DNA of 64,000 bases, taken from NCBI RefSeq assembly GCF_003386285.1, contig NZ_QPNC01000023.1, positions 33,428 to 97,427 on the forward strand, written 5' to 3'. Positions 40,151 through 48,731 of the stretch are shown in pieces. A model generated the notes under the pieces. It was given only the letters and a program-made list of their open reading frames with translations, was not told the DNA's origin and did no database searches. The translations under genes were made by a program, and so were the position numbers. Source of the stretch: Nocardiopsis sp. FIRDI 009. Its GTDB lineage: Bacteria > Actinomycetota > Actinomycetes > Streptosporangiales > Streptosporangiaceae. Positions within the stretch are counted from its first letter, which is position 1. The number at the start of each line of letters is the position of its first letter.

Positions 40151-40247
40151 GATGCGATCTCTCTTTCTCTACGGACACGCGCGCCCGTCGGCGCCACGTG
40201 CGAGCCATGAGGCGGATGACGTCGACATCCGCCGGAAAACAGGTTGT

Positions 40248-40775
40248 CTAGGCGGCTTCCTCGGAGCGCTTGTCCGCCAGGGCCTGCGCGAGACGCGCAG
40301 CCTTGGTCGGGAGCGCCTGGAAGACGGCGGCGGCCTGGCCCTGCTTGGCCTTGAGCGCACCGGCCATCTTCGAGAGAAGCACCTCGCGGGACTCCAGGTC
40401 GGCCAGCTTGGTGACCTCGTCGGCGGACATCGACCTGCCGTCGATGACGCCGCCCTTGATCACCAGGGGCTCGTTCGCCTTCGCGAAGTCACGCAGGCTC
40501 TTGGCGGCCTCGACCACATCGCCGCGGATGAAGGCGACGGCGGTGGGGCCCTCGAGCAGGTCCTTGACCTTCTCGTCGACCCCGGCCTCGCTCACGGCGA
40601 TCTTGGTCAGCGTGTTCTTCACGACGCGGAAACGCGCGTTCTGGCCGAGGCTGCGGCGGAGCTCGTTGAGCCCGGCCACAGTGAGTCCCCGGTATTCCGC
40701 CAGCACGGCGCCGTTCGACTCACGGAGTTCCTCCGTGAGTTCGGCGACCGCGGCTGCCTTGTCCGGCCTCGCCAT
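40248..40775 (-). CDS. rplJ: 50S ribosomal protein uL10 (L10)
   Basis: 175 residues. [20 protein letters not shown] start and [17 protein letters not shown]. Anchors the L12 stalk; with L12 it represses its own operon by binding the leader, and the upstream leader here fits that. Confidence 0.98.
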   Translation of the reverse strand: MARPDKAAAVAELTEELRESNGAVLAEYRGLTVAGLNELRRSLGQNARFRVVKNTLTKIAVSEAGVDEKVKDLLEGPTAVAFIRGDVVEAAKSLRDFAKANEPLVIKGGVIDGRSMSADEVTKLADLESREVLLSKMAGALKAKQGQAAAVFQALPTKAARLAQALADKRSEEAA

Positions 40776-40985
40776 GGGACTCCTTCCAACAGTGAACGCT
40801 GGTTGGTCCCCAAGGACTCATGCGATCGGCGTCAGCACGAGAAAAAGCCCCGAGCGCCAGGCGCACGGGGCACGACCGCGTCCGCGGGGCGTCAGGACGC
40901 GCCCGGAACGGGAAAGCTCTGGTGACACCTGCGCGGGCGCCCATCGCGGATGGGTCCTTAGGTCACCCGTTCGGGTGACGACCAG
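40776..40985 (-). promoter_or_regulatory. L10-type leader with intrinsic attenuator
   Basis: The rplJ leader contains on the minus strand a hairpin GCCCCG...CGGGGC followed by TTTTT (attenuator, 40842-40871) about 70 bases before the gene, and an 18-base palindrome GTCACCCG-TT-CGGGTGAC upstream (near 40964-40981). A possible -10 TAGCAT lies at 41010-41005. This matches the known design in which L10(L12)4 binds the leader to control rplJL; the assignment to the L10 leader family is by position and architecture. Confidence 0.6.
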
Positions 40986-41100
40986 CGGTCTTCGGCAAGT
41001 ACCCATGCTACAGGAGCCGGAGGGATGCCGGGAACGGATTCCCGGGCGACGGACGCTCCCGCAGGGTGACGCACCTCACGAAACCCCGGAAAGGTGGGAC

Positions 41101-41140
41101 AACGTCCCAGTAACAAACGTCGGCGAACGTCCGGAACGTC
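41101..41140 (+). repeat. four AACGTC hexamers upstream of the lipoprotein gene
   Basis: AACGTC occurs at 41101, 41116, 41126 and 41135, within 40 bases and about 85-120 bases before the lipoprotein start. The regular clustering suggests binding sites for a regulator; a GGAAC at 41134 could also be part of an ECF-type -35. Unproven. Confidence 0.4.
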
Positions 41141-41221
41141 ATACCCGCATGCCAGTATGACGCTTCGGGCGTGTCCGCCCCGACGAGTTCTCTTCCCCCG
41201 ACCGAGAAGGTATCCACCCAC

Positions 41222-42070
41222 ATGAAGACCCGTGTGCCGGCTTTCTTCGCCGCCGGCGCCCTGACCCTGTCCCTCGCCGCCTGCGGTGGTGACGAGCCCG
41301 CGGAGCCCGAGGAGACCACCGACGCGGCCGCGGAGGAGGGCGAGGGCGGAGGCGTCCTGAGCCTCCTCGCCGACCTCGCCTCGACCACCGAGGAGGTCGA
41401 CAACTACACGATGGACATCGCCGTGACCACGACCGACCCCGAATTCGGGGACTCGGAGGTCACGATGACCTACGAGGTCATGGACGACCCGGAGGCCGTG
41501 CAGGTCACCATGGTCATGCCGGACCTCGGTGAGATGTTCCTGGGCCTGGCCGAACTCAGCGGTGAGAGCTCGGACCTGACCGCGGAGGAGCTCGGCACCT
41601 CGATCTTCATCATCCCCGCCGAGGGCGAGCCGCTCGTGTCCAACCACAACGGCAATCTCGACGTGCCCACCGAGTGGGCGCGCGGCGCCAGCGGCATGGA
41701 GGGCGCCCCCTCCCCGGAGAACACGTTCGACGCCTCGGACCTCTCCGACATCGCCGGGGTGGTCGCCGGAATCGAGACGTTCGAGGAGGCCGGGAGCGAG
41801 GAGATCAACGGCGTCGGGACCACCCGTGTCGACGGCTCGCTCACCGGTGAGGAGATCGACGCCCTCCCCGAGGAGCAGCGGAGCGCCCTGAACAAGCTCA
41901 CCGGCGGCTCCCTCGAAGGCGCCATGAACATCTCCCTCTGGATCGCCGACGACGGCTTCCCGATGCGCATGGACTTCGCCGACGACGTCTCCGACGTCTC
42001 GATCGTCTTCTCCGCCCTGGGCGAGACCTCCTTCGAGATGCCCTCCGAGGACCAGATCACCGACCAGTAG
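41222..42070 (+). CDS. LppX/LprAFG-type lipoprotein
   Basis: 282 residues from ATG 41222. A signal peptide ends in the lipobox LSLAAC with the lipid-anchored Cys21, followed by an acidic linker. The remaining domain (alternating strands, IMNISLWIADDGFPMRMDF-like end) resembles mycobacterial LppX/LprG proteins, which hold lipids in a half-barrel and may carry them to the cell surface. That fold assignment is by general resemblance. Plus strand between rplJ and rplA, both minus, so it is an independent unit. Confidence 0.8.
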   Translation: MKTRVPAFFAAGALTLSLAACGGDEPAEPEETTDAAAEEGEGGGVLSLLADLASTTEEVDNYTMDIAVTTTDPEFGDSEVTMTYEVMDDPEAVQVTMVMPDLGEMFLGLAELSGESSDLTAEELGTSIFIIPAEGEPLVSNHNGNLDVPTEWARGASGMEGAPSPENTFDASDLSDIAGVVAGIETFEEAGSEEINGVGTTRVDGSLTGEEIDALPEEQRSALNKLTGGSLEGAMNISLWIADDGFPMRMDFADDVSDVSIVFSALGETSFEMPSEDQITDQ

Positions 42071-42095
42071 TCGGCCTCGGCTCTCCGGCACGACG

Positions 42096-42131
42096 ACGGC
42101 CCCCGGTTCCCGAGCGGGAACCGGGGGCCGT
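42096..42131. terminator. bidirectional terminator between lipoprotein and rplA
   Basis: Perfect 16-bp stem (42096-42111 with 42116-42131), 4-base loop, between convergent genes ending at 42070 (plus) and 42161 (minus). Confidence 0.85.
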
Positions 42132-42160
42132 TCGGCTGTAGGCCGTTCGGGCGCCCGTGA

Positions 42161-42838
42161 TCAGGCTTCGAGCGGGATGCTCGGGCCCATGGTCGTGGTG
42201 ACCACGGCCTTCTTGATGTAGCGCCCCTTGGCGGCGGACGGCTTGAGGCGGTTCACCTCGTCGATGGCGGCCTGGTAGTTCTCCACCAGCTTGGCGTCGT
42301 CGAAGGACGTCTTGCCGATGATGAAGTGCAGGTTGCCGTGGCGGTCGACGCGGAACTCGATCTTGCCGCCCTTGATGTCGGTCACGGCCTTGGCCACGTC
42401 CGGGGTGACGGTGCCCGTCTTGGGGTTGGGCATGAGACCACGCGGACCGAGCACGCGGCCGAGGCGGCCGACCTTGCCCATGAGGTCCGGGGTCGCGACG
42501 ACGGCGTCGAAGTCGAGGAAGCCGTTCTGGACCTCCTGGACGAGGTCGTCGTCACCGACGTAGTCGGCGCCAGCGGCGCGAGCCTGCTCCGCACGCTCAC
42601 CGGTCGCGAAGACCAGGACCCGGGCGGTCTTACCGGTGCCGTTCGGCAGGTTCACGGTGCCGCGGACCATCTGGTCGGCCTTGCGCGGGTCGACACCCAG
42701 ACGCAGGGCGACCTCGACGGTCGCGTCGAACTTCACGCTGGCGGTCTCCTTGGCGAGCTTCACGGCCTCGGCGGGGCTGTAGAGCTTGTCACGGTTCACC
42801 AGCTCGCTGGCTTTGCGGTGGTTCTTGCTGCGCTTCAC
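42161..42838 (-). CDS. rplA: 50S ribosomal protein uL1 (L1)
   Basis: 225 residues from GTG 42838 ([20 protein letters not shown]), with AGGAG 6-7 bases upstream; the longer open frame upstream has no homology. [20 protein letters not shown] is diagnostic. L1 stalk protein, in E. coli also repressor of rplKA. Follows rplK. Confidence 0.98.
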   Translation of the reverse strand: MKRSKNHRKASELVNRDKLYSPAEAVKLAKETASVKFDATVEVALRLGVDPRKADQMVRGTVNLPNGTGKTARVLVFATGERAEQARAAGADYVGDDDLVQEVQNGFLDFDAVVATPDLMGKVGRLGRVLGPRGLMPNPKTGTVTPDVAKAVTDIKGGKIEFRVDRHGNLHFIIGKTSFDDAKLVENYQAAIDEVNRLKPSAAKGRYIKKAVVTTTMGPSIPLEA

Positions 42839-42956
42839 GCTGTTCTCCTGTGGAACGTGTGGTCGATGGGCCAGCGCCTGGCCCTGCCACTGTCGGTTCT
42901 TGACGACGAGCACCCCACGCGGCCCGGACGTCGGCCCGGAGCCCCGCTGCGGGGAG

Positions 42957-43385
42957 CTACTTGACCTCGATGCCCATCGAGCGGGCGGTGCCGGCGACGA
43001 TCTTGGCGGCGGCCTCGATGTCGTCGGTGTTGAGGTCGGGCAGCTTGGTCTGCGCGATCTCGCGGACCTGCTCGGCGGTGATCGAACCGGCCGTGCTGCG
43101 ACCCGGGTCGGTGGCGGCCTTGTCCAGGCCGGCGGCCTTGAGGATCAGCTTCGGCGCCGGGGGCGTCTTGGTGACGAAGCTGAAGGAGCGGTCCTCGTAG
43201 ATGGAGATCTCTACGGGGATGACGTTGCCGCGCTGGCCCTCCGTAGCAGCGTTGTACTGCTTGCAGAAGTCCATGATGTTGACGCCGTGCGGACCGAGGG
43301 CGGTACCGACGGGCGGCGCCGGGGTGGCCTGACCGGCGGGGAGCTGCACCTTGACGAGTGCGGCCAGTTTCTTCTTCGGAGGCAT
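42957..43385 (-). CDS. rplK: 50S ribosomal protein uL11 (L11)
   Basis: 142 residues from ATG 43385 ([20 protein letters not shown]). N-terminal domain binds the GTPase centre and thiostrepton; the helix-linked C-terminal domain binds 23S r[23 protein letters not shown] and [14 protein letters not shown] are conserved. A 118-base gap separates it from rplA. Confidence 0.98.
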   Translation of the reverse strand: MPPKKKLAALVKVQLPAGQATPAPPVGTALGPHGVNIMDFCKQYNAATEGQRGNVIPVEISIYEDRSFSFVTKTPPAPKLILKAAGLDKAATDPGRSTAGSITAEQVREIAQTKLPDLNTDDIEAAAKIVAGTARSMGIEVK

Positions 43386-43450
43386 ATCGGGTCCTTTGCC
43401 TGATGTGCGATGTGTGCTGGTCCCCGCCCTGCCGTGGGCGGAGCACAAGA

Positions 43451-43476
43451 GTGGGTCCGCCCGGAGGCGGACCCAC
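43451..43476 (-). terminator. hairpin between nusG and rplK
   Basis: Perfect 11-bp stem GTGGGTCCGCC / GGCGGACCCAC with a 4-base loop, 36 bases after the nusG stop. A partial terminator or an L1-binding leader structure for rplKA. Confidence 0.65.
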
Positions 43477-43511
43477 CAAGTCTACGTCGACCGGGTCACT
43501 GCCCGGACGGT

Positions 43512-44321
43512 TCAGATCTTGGCGACCTGGTTGAAGGAGAGCTCGACCGGGGTCTCGCGGCCGAAGATCGACACGAGCACCTTGAGCTTCTGGGTGTCCG
43601 GGTTGATCTCGCTGACCGTGGCGGGCAGGGTCGCGAACGGACCCTCCATGACGGTGACGGACTCGCCGACCTCGTAGGCCACGTCGGAGCGGACCTCGCC
43701 GACACCGGCGGCGGCCTTGGCCTTGCGCTCCTCCTCCGGCTCCTCCTCGGGCTCGGGCGCCAGGAGCTTGGCGACCTCGGTGAGGCTGAGCGGGGCGGGC
43801 TTGTTGGACAGGCCGACGAAGCCGGTCACGCCCGGGGTGTTGCGGATGGCCGACCAGGACTCGTCGGTCAGGTCCATGCGGACGAGCACGTAGCCGGGCA
43901 GGACCTTCTCGGTGACCTGCTGGCGCTTGCCGCTCTTGACCTCGGTGACCTCGTGCTCGGGCACCTCGACCTGGAAGATGTAGTCCTCCATGTTGAGCGA
44001 CTGGGTGCGGCTCTCGACGTTGGCCTTGACCCGCTTCTCGTACCCGGCGTAGGTGTGCACGACGTACCAGTCGCCGGGAAGCAGGATCAGCTCGTTCCGG
44101 AACTCCTCGACGGGGTCGAGCTTGGGGAGCTCGGGCTCCTGCTCGGCCTCCTCGTCGGCCTCGTCGGCCTCGTCGGCGTCGCCGGTCAGCTCCGGGCTGT
44201 CGGTGTCGGCCCGCTCGGCCGTGTCCTCGGACAGCTCGCCCGCCGGGCCGGCCTCTTCCTCCGACGGCTGACCCGGCTCCTCTTCGGGGAAGTCGTCAGG
44301 GGTCAGTGGGGACTCGGACAC
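43512..44321 (-). CDS. nusG: transcription elongation/antitermination factor NusG
   Basis: 269 residues from GTG 44321 ([20 protein letters not shown]). The first ~75 residues are a highly acidic extension, then the NGN domain (~80-180, [20 protein letters not shown]) and the KOW domain at the end ([20 protein letters not shown]). Between them a second Glu-rich linker ([12 protein letters not shown]). Binds RNA polymerase and couples it to S10/NusE or Rho. Directly follows secE in the usual order. Confidence 0.97.
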   Translation of the reverse strand: MSESPLTPDDFPEEEPGQPSEEEAGPAGELSEDTAERADTDSPELTGDADEADEADEEAEQEPELPKLDPVEEFRNELILLPGDWYVVHTYAGYEKRVKANVESRTQSLNMEDYIFQVEVPEHEVTEVKSGKRQQVTEKVLPGYVLVRMDLTDESWSAIRNTPGVTGFVGLSNKPAPLSLTEVAKLLAPEPEEEPEEERKAKAAAGVGEVRSDVAYEVGESVTVMEGPFATLPATVSEINPDTQKLKVLVSIFGRETPVELSFNQVAKI

Positions 44322-44515
44322 GGCTGCTCTTTCTCTCGTCGGATGCGCTACTGCGGGTCGACGCGCACCGGACAGCGGTCGACGTCGAACCCCGTCCTGC
44401 CAGCTTACGGTCTCCGCGCCCGGGATGGGACCAGGCACGGGGCGACGCGGGCGGCGACCGTGCCGCGGTCGCGACGCGAACCCGGTCCGGGGCCGGGGAT
44501 CGTCGGGAGAGGGCC

Positions 44516-44857
44516 TCAGTCGCCCTTGCTGCGCATGAGCCCCATCGCGCCGAGGATGACGGCGAGGCCGCCGGTGGCGATGCTGGTCCACATCGGCAGG
44601 GACTGGAACTCGCCCTCGGGGCTGAATCCGGCGTAGAGCCAGGTGGTGAGCTCGGCGAAGACGAAGTCGAGGAGTGAGACGTAGCTCAGGACGAGGACGA
44701 CGAACACCAGGACGACGATGGTGTACGTGACCAGCTCGCGGCGCGTGGGCCAGCGGACCTTGCGCAGCTCTCCGACGACCTGCTTGGTGAAGGTCACAGG
44801 ACCGGTACGACGCTTGGGCTCCTTGTCGGGCTTGGCGTCGGCGTCAGTCTGGGTCAC
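44516..44857 (-). CDS. secE: preprotein translocase subunit SecE, with an extra C-terminal hydrophobic segment
   Basis: 113 residues. The SecE core is present: [20 protein letters not shown], then one membrane helix (~43-75). Actinobacterial SecE usually ends soon after; here ~30 further residues contain a second hydrophobic stretch ([19 protein letters not shown]). Clamps SecY. Gene order tRNA-Trp, secE, nusG is the standard one. Confidence 0.93.
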   Translation of the reverse strand: MTQTDADAKPDKEPKRRTGPVTFTKQVVGELRKVRWPTRRELVTYTIVVLVFVVLVLSYVSLLDFVFAELTTWLYAGFSPEGEFQSLPMWTSIATGGLAVILGAMGLMRSKGD

Positions 44858-44954
44858 CTGGGGTCCTTAGGGTCGCGGGCTGCTGGTCATCCCCGTAGTT
44901 CCGTATACCCCGCGCGGTGCGGCGGCCACCAGGCCGCCACACCGCGCGTTCGTG

Positions 44955-45027
44955 CAGGGCAGGAGGGACTCGAACCCCCAACCGCCGGTTTTGGAGACCG
45001 GTGCTCTGCCAATTGAGCCACTGCCCT
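44955..45027 (-). tRNA. trnW: tRNA-Trp (CCA anticodon)
   Basis: 73 bases on the minus strand with a 7-bp acceptor stem (AGGGCAG / CTGCCCT), anticodon loop CTCCAAA and TTCGAGT T-loop. No encoded CCA tail. Confidence 0.97.
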
Positions 45028-45250
45028 TGAGCGGAAACTGCGTTCCCCACCATAGCCGGTCCGAACCGGGTCCGCACCCCGCTTGTCCGCGGGGCCGTCC
45101 CGCCGTCGGCCGGTCGGCGCGAACGAGTGTATGCCCTGGGCGCGCGGAGGCCAAACCGCGCCCCTCCGGCCCACCCCGGCGCACCGGCCCCGCGCCCGGC
45201 CTGTACCCTCCCCCGGCACCGCGGTCGGGGGCACGTGACACCATGGAGGC

Positions 45251-46459
45251 ATGACTGAGCGACCGCGAGTCTCTGCACGTATCAGCGCTATCTCCGAGTC
45301 GGCCACCCTCGCCGTCGACGCGAAGGCCAAGGCCATGAAGGCGGAGGGGCGCCCCGTCATCGGCTTCGGGGCCGGAGAGCCGGACTTCCCGACCCCCGAC
45401 TACATCGTCGAGGCCGCCGTCGAGGCGGCCCGCGAGCCGCGCTTCCACCGCTACACCCCGGCCGGGGGCCTCCCCGAGCTGAAGAAGGCCATCGCCGAGA
45501 AGACCGCCCGCGACTCCGGGTACCGGGTCGAGCCCTCCCAGGTCCTGGTGACCAACGGCGGCAAGCAGGCCATCTACGAGTCCTTCGCCGCCCTGCTCGA
45601 CCCGGGGGACGAGGTCATCATCGTGGCCCCCTACTGGACCACCTACCCCGAGTCCATCAAGCTCGCGGGCGGCGTCCCGGTGTACGTCACCACCGACGAG
45701 ACCACCGGCTACCTGGCCAGCGTCGAGCAGCTGGAGGCCGCGCGCACCGAGCGCACCAAGGTCCTGGTGTTCGTCTCCCCGTCCAACCCGACGGGCGCCG
45801 TCTACCCGCGCGAGCAGGTACGCGCGATCGGCCGGTGGGCCCTCGAACACGACCTGTGGGTGCTGACCGACGAGATCTACCAGCACCTCGTCTACGGCGA
45901 CGCCGAGTTCTCCTCGATCCCCGTCGAGGTGCCCGAGCTGGCCGACCGCACCGTCATCGTCAACGGCGTGGCCAAGACCTACGCCATGACCGGCTGGCGC
46001 GTGGGGTGGATCATCGGCCCCAAGGACGTGGTCAAGGCCGCGGGCAACCTCCAGTCGCACGCCACCTCCAACGTCGCCAACGTCTCGCAGGCCGCCGCGA
46101 TCGCCGCCGTCTCCGGTGACCTGTCCGCCGTCGACACGATGCGCGAGTCCTTCGACCGCCGCCGCAGGACCATCGTCCGGATGCTCAACGAGATCGACGG
46201 CGTGGTCTGCCCGGAGCCGCAGGGCGCCTTCTACGCCTACCCGTCCGTCAAGGGCGTCCTCGGCAGGGAGATCCGCGGCCGGCGGCCGAGCACCTCCACC
46301 GAGCTGGCCGAGCTGATCCTGGAGGAGGCCGAGGTCGCGGTCGTGCCCGGTGAGGCCTTCGGCACCCCCGGCTACCTCCGGCTGTCCTACGCGCTCAGCG
46401 ACGAGGACCTCGTCGAGGGCGTGAGCCGCATCCAGAAGCTGCTGGCCGAGGCCGAGTAG
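45251..46459 (+). CDS. aspC: class I PLP aminotransferase, probably aspartate aminotransferase
   Basis: 402 residues. Fold-type I enzyme with [23 protein letters not shown], the Asp-Glu-Ile-Tyr ([10 protein letters not shown]) block and the PLP-binding Lys242 in [18 protein letters not shown]. Ends with the arginine block ([16 protein letters not shown]). Transfers amino groups between aspartate or a similar amino acid and 2-oxoglutarate. The start ATG 45251 follows CATGGAGGC. Lies upstream and divergent from tRNA-Trp. Confidence 0.93.
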   Translation: MTERPRVSARISAISESATLAVDAKAKAMKAEGRPVIGFGAGEPDFPTPDYIVEAAVEAAREPRFHRYTPAGGLPELKKAIAEKTARDSGYRVEPSQVLVTNGGKQAIYESFAALLDPGDEVIIVAPYWTTYPESIKLAGGVPVYVTTDETTGYLASVEQLEAARTERTKVLVFVSPSNPTGAVYPREQVRAIGRWALEHDLWVLTDEIYQHLVYGDAEFSSIPVEVPELADRTVIVNGVAKTYAMTGWRVGWIIGPKDVVKAAGNLQSHATSNVANVSQAAAIAAVSGDLSAVDTMRESFDRRRRTIVRMLNEIDGVVCPEPQGAFYAYPSVKGVLGREIRGRRPSTSTELAELILEEAEVAVVPGEAFGTPGYLRLSYALSDEDLVEGVSRIQKLLAEAE

Positions 46460-46607
46460 ACGTGCCCGCTTCGGGCCCCGCTCCGCCTCGGCCCGTGTCC
46501 TGGCGCGTGAGGAGCCGGGGACTCTCCGTCCTCGTCCTCGCCTGACGCCCGTTCCTCGCTGGCGGCCCGGCTCGTCCCCGGAACCCCGGCGGCGCCCGAA
46601 CGGATCG

Positions 46608-46645
46608 GCGGGAGCGCCCCCGACCGCGGTCGGGGGCGCTCCCGC
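46608..46645 (+). terminator. perfect 19-bp palindromic terminator
   Basis: GCGGGAGCGCCCCCGACCG and its exact complement with no spacer, about 150 bases after the aminotransferase stop. The rest of 46460-46724 shows nothing else. Confidence 0.75.
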
Positions 46646-46724
46646 GTTCGCGTTCGACCGGTGTTTCCCGTCCGGTCTTCGGGTCCCGGTACCACGCGTG
46701 CGCGGTTTGCGGCAGCATTGCGTC

Positions 46725-47774
46725 ATGGAGACACCGACCAGCGCCCGCCGGTTGGACCGGCTGCCCAAGGCACACCTGCACCTGCACTTCACCGGATCGA
46801 TGCGCCACTCGACCCTCGTGGAACTCGCGGGGGAGCACGGGATCCACCTCCCCCAGGCCCTGGTCGACGAGTGGCCGCCCAGACTGCGCGCCACGGACGA
46901 ACGCGGCTGGTTCCGCTTCCAGCGCCTCTACGACATCGCCCGCTCGGTCCTGCGCAGGCCCGAGGACGTCCACCGGCTGCTGCGCGAGGCGGCCGAGGAC
47001 GAGCGGGCCGCGGGGTCGGGGTGGCTGGAGATCCAGGTGGATCCGAGCGGGTACGCCGCCCTGTTCGACGGCCTGACCGCCACCCTGGAACTCATCCTGG
47101 ACGCCGCGCGCGCCGCCGAGCGGGACACGGGCGTCCCGATCGGCCTGATGGTGGCCGCCAACCGTACGCGCCACCCGATGGACGCCCGGGCGCTGGCCCG
47201 GCTGGCCCGGCAGTACGTGGGCCGGGGGGTGGTGTCCTTCGGCCTGAACAACGACGAGCGCCGGGGGCGGGCGCGCGAGTTCGAGGCCGCCTTCCGGATC
47301 GCCCGGCGCGCGGGGCTGCTGTCGGCGCCGCACGGCGGGGAACTCCTGGGGCCGCGCAGCGTGCGCGAGTGCCTGGACGACCTCAGGGCCGACCGGGTGG
47401 GGCACGGCGTGCGCGCGGTGGAGGACCCGCACCTGGTGGAGCGGATCGCCACCCAGGGCGTGACGCTGGAGATCTGCCCGACCTCGAACGTCGGGCTGGG
47501 GGTGTTCGAGAGGCTGGAGCACCTGCCGCTGCGCAGACTCTTCGACTCGGGGGTGCAGATCGCCCTGGGCACCGACGACCCGCTGCTGTTCGGGCCGCGC
47601 CTGGTCGAGCAGTACCGGATCGCGCGGGAGGTGTTCGGCTTCTCCGACGCCGAGCTCGCCGAGCTGGCGCGGATGTCGGTACGGGGATCGGGCGCCCCGG
47701 AGGCCGTGCGCAAGGACCTCCTGGCGGGGATCGACGCGTGGCTGGCGGCGCCTCCGGAGGGCGACCCGGTCTGA
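46725..47774 (+). CDS. add: adenosine deaminase family protein
   Basis: 349 residues from ATG 46725; an in-frame GTG at 46698 would add nine residues. Zinc-binding HLHLHFTGS motif near residue 20, then APHGGE (the family usually has HAGE with the catalytic Glu), RVGHGVRAVEDPHL with two His, and LGTDDP with the zinc-binding Asp. These fit a purine (adenosine) deaminase; the Gly in place of Ala beside the catalytic Glu is a small variation. Converts adenosine to inosine. The gene ends 18 bases from the opposing transporter gene. Confidence 0.88.
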   Translation: METPTSARRLDRLPKAHLHLHFTGSMRHSTLVELAGEHGIHLPQALVDEWPPRLRATDERGWFRFQRLYDIARSVLRRPEDVHRLLREAAEDERAAGSGWLEIQVDPSGYAALFDGLTATLELILDAARAAERDTGVPIGLMVAANRTRHPMDARALARLARQYVGRGVVSFGLNNDERRGRAREFEAAFRIARRAGLLSAPHGGELLGPRSVRECLDDLRADRVGHGVRAVEDPHLVERIATQGVTLEICPTSNVGLGVFERLEHLPLRRLFDSGVQIALGTDDPLLFGPRLVEQYRIAREVFGFSDAELAELARMSVRGSGAPEAVRKDLLAGIDAWLAAPPEGDPV

Positions 47775-47792
47775 GCCGGCCCCGGGGCCGGT

Positions 47793-48386
47793 TCAGCTCA
47801 GCAGGAGCCAGGCTCCCTGGCCGGTCATGGCCGCCCCCGCGGCGAAGAACAGGGCCGCGGCGCCCCTGCGGACGGCCTGTTCGGGGAGCTTCCTGCCGAG
47901 GACCGCGCCGAGCACGATGGCGACGGCGTCCGCCGCCACCATGCCGACCGTCGAGCCGATCCAGACCGCCAGCCAGTGGTACTGGGTGCCGACGGTGACG
48001 GTGGCGAGCATGGTCTTGTCCCCGAGTTCGGCGGCGAGGAACACCACGAACACGGTGAGCAGGCCGGAACGGATCCGCCGGGAGGCGGCGCGCTCCTCGT
48101 CCCTGGCGGTCATCTCGTCCCCGCGCAGGGTCCAGAACCCGAAGACGACGAAGGCGAGCCCGGCCGTGAAGGTCAGCCAGTCGGTGGGGATACCGGACCC
48201 CAGGACCTCGGCCAGCAGGACGCTGCCCGCGTGGACGACGGCGGTGGCCGCGGTGATGCCGAGGATGACCGTGCGGGCGCGGTAACGGGTCGCCAGGGAC
48301 ATCGCCACCAATTGGGTCTTGTCGCCCATCTCCGCGACGAGAATGGCGATGCTGCTCACAGCCAGACCCGTGAGAAATGCCGTCAC
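47793..48386 (-). CDS. GDT1/UPF0016 family manganese (divalent cation) exporter
   Basis: 197 residues with six hydrophobic segments. Two copies of the family motif Glu-x-Gly-Asp-Lys-Thr are present: AEMGDKTQL near residue 20 and AELGDKTML near 125. Bacterial members (MneA and relatives) export Mn2+ or Ca2+. The upstream yybP-ykoY riboswitch strongly supports manganese. GTG start at 48386 after GGAGGAGG. Confidence 0.92.
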   Translation of the reverse strand: MTAFLTGLAVSSIAILVAEMGDKTQLVAMSLATRYRARTVILGITAATAVVHAGSVLLAEVLGSGIPTDWLTFTAGLAFVVFGFWTLRGDEMTARDEERAASRRIRSGLLTVFVVFLAAELGDKTMLATVTVGTQYHWLAVWIGSTVGMVAADAVAIVLGAVLGRKLPEQAVRRGAAALFFAAGAAMTGQGAWLLLS

Positions 48387-48454
48387 ACGTCCTCCTCCGA
48401 CCGAGGGTTTCGGGCAGAAGGAAGCAGGGAACGCCCCTTCAACCCGGTCGTTTC

Positions 48455-48597
48455 CTACCGGGTCAAAGGTCTCGTCCGCCCTGGCCGGAACCTGCGTGGT
48501 GGCTGTTCATCCACCGCCGTGACGGGCTCGTGCGACCGGGCCGCCGGGCGGCCAGTGTGTCGATCGCACGCATTGGGGACTACTCCCCTTCGACGAA
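48455..48597 (-). promoter_or_regulatory. yybP-ykoY manganese riboswitch
   Basis: On the minus strand the leader starts with GAAGGGGAGTAG and contains GACGAGACCTTTGACCCGG, the two conserved halves of the Mn2+ riboswitch, with GC stems between. Just downstream a 7-bp hairpin (ACCCGGT / ACCGGGT, 48442-48463) overlaps the 3' conserved part and may be the expression platform. It lies directly before the UPF0016 exporter. Confidence 0.85.
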
Positions 48598-48601
48598 CAC
48601 G

Positions 48602-48629
48602 ACTTTATCAAAACAAAGGGAAAAGGCAA
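48602..48629 (-). promoter_or_regulatory. promoter of the riboswitch-exporter unit
   Basis: Minus-strand -35 TTGCCT (48629-48624), 16-base spacer, -10 TAAAGT (48607-48602), in an unusually AT-rich patch (48600-48690). The riboswitch starts 5-10 bases after the -10 box. Confidence 0.65.
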
Positions 48630-48678
48630 TTCATTCGCCCGGCGAATTTGTTTTTCAGGAGCCCCTGATAAACAAGTT

Positions 48679-48710
48679 GGCCGTGCCCAACTCAAGAATT
48701 GGGCGCGGCC
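48679..48710 (-). terminator. terminator after murB
   Basis: Twelve-base stem (GGCCGTGCCCAA with TTGGGCGCGGCC, one G-T pair), followed on the minus strand by AACTTGTTT. Lies 22 bases after the murB stop. Confidence 0.75.
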
Positions 48711-48731
48711 ACGGGAGCGGGGGCGCACCCC

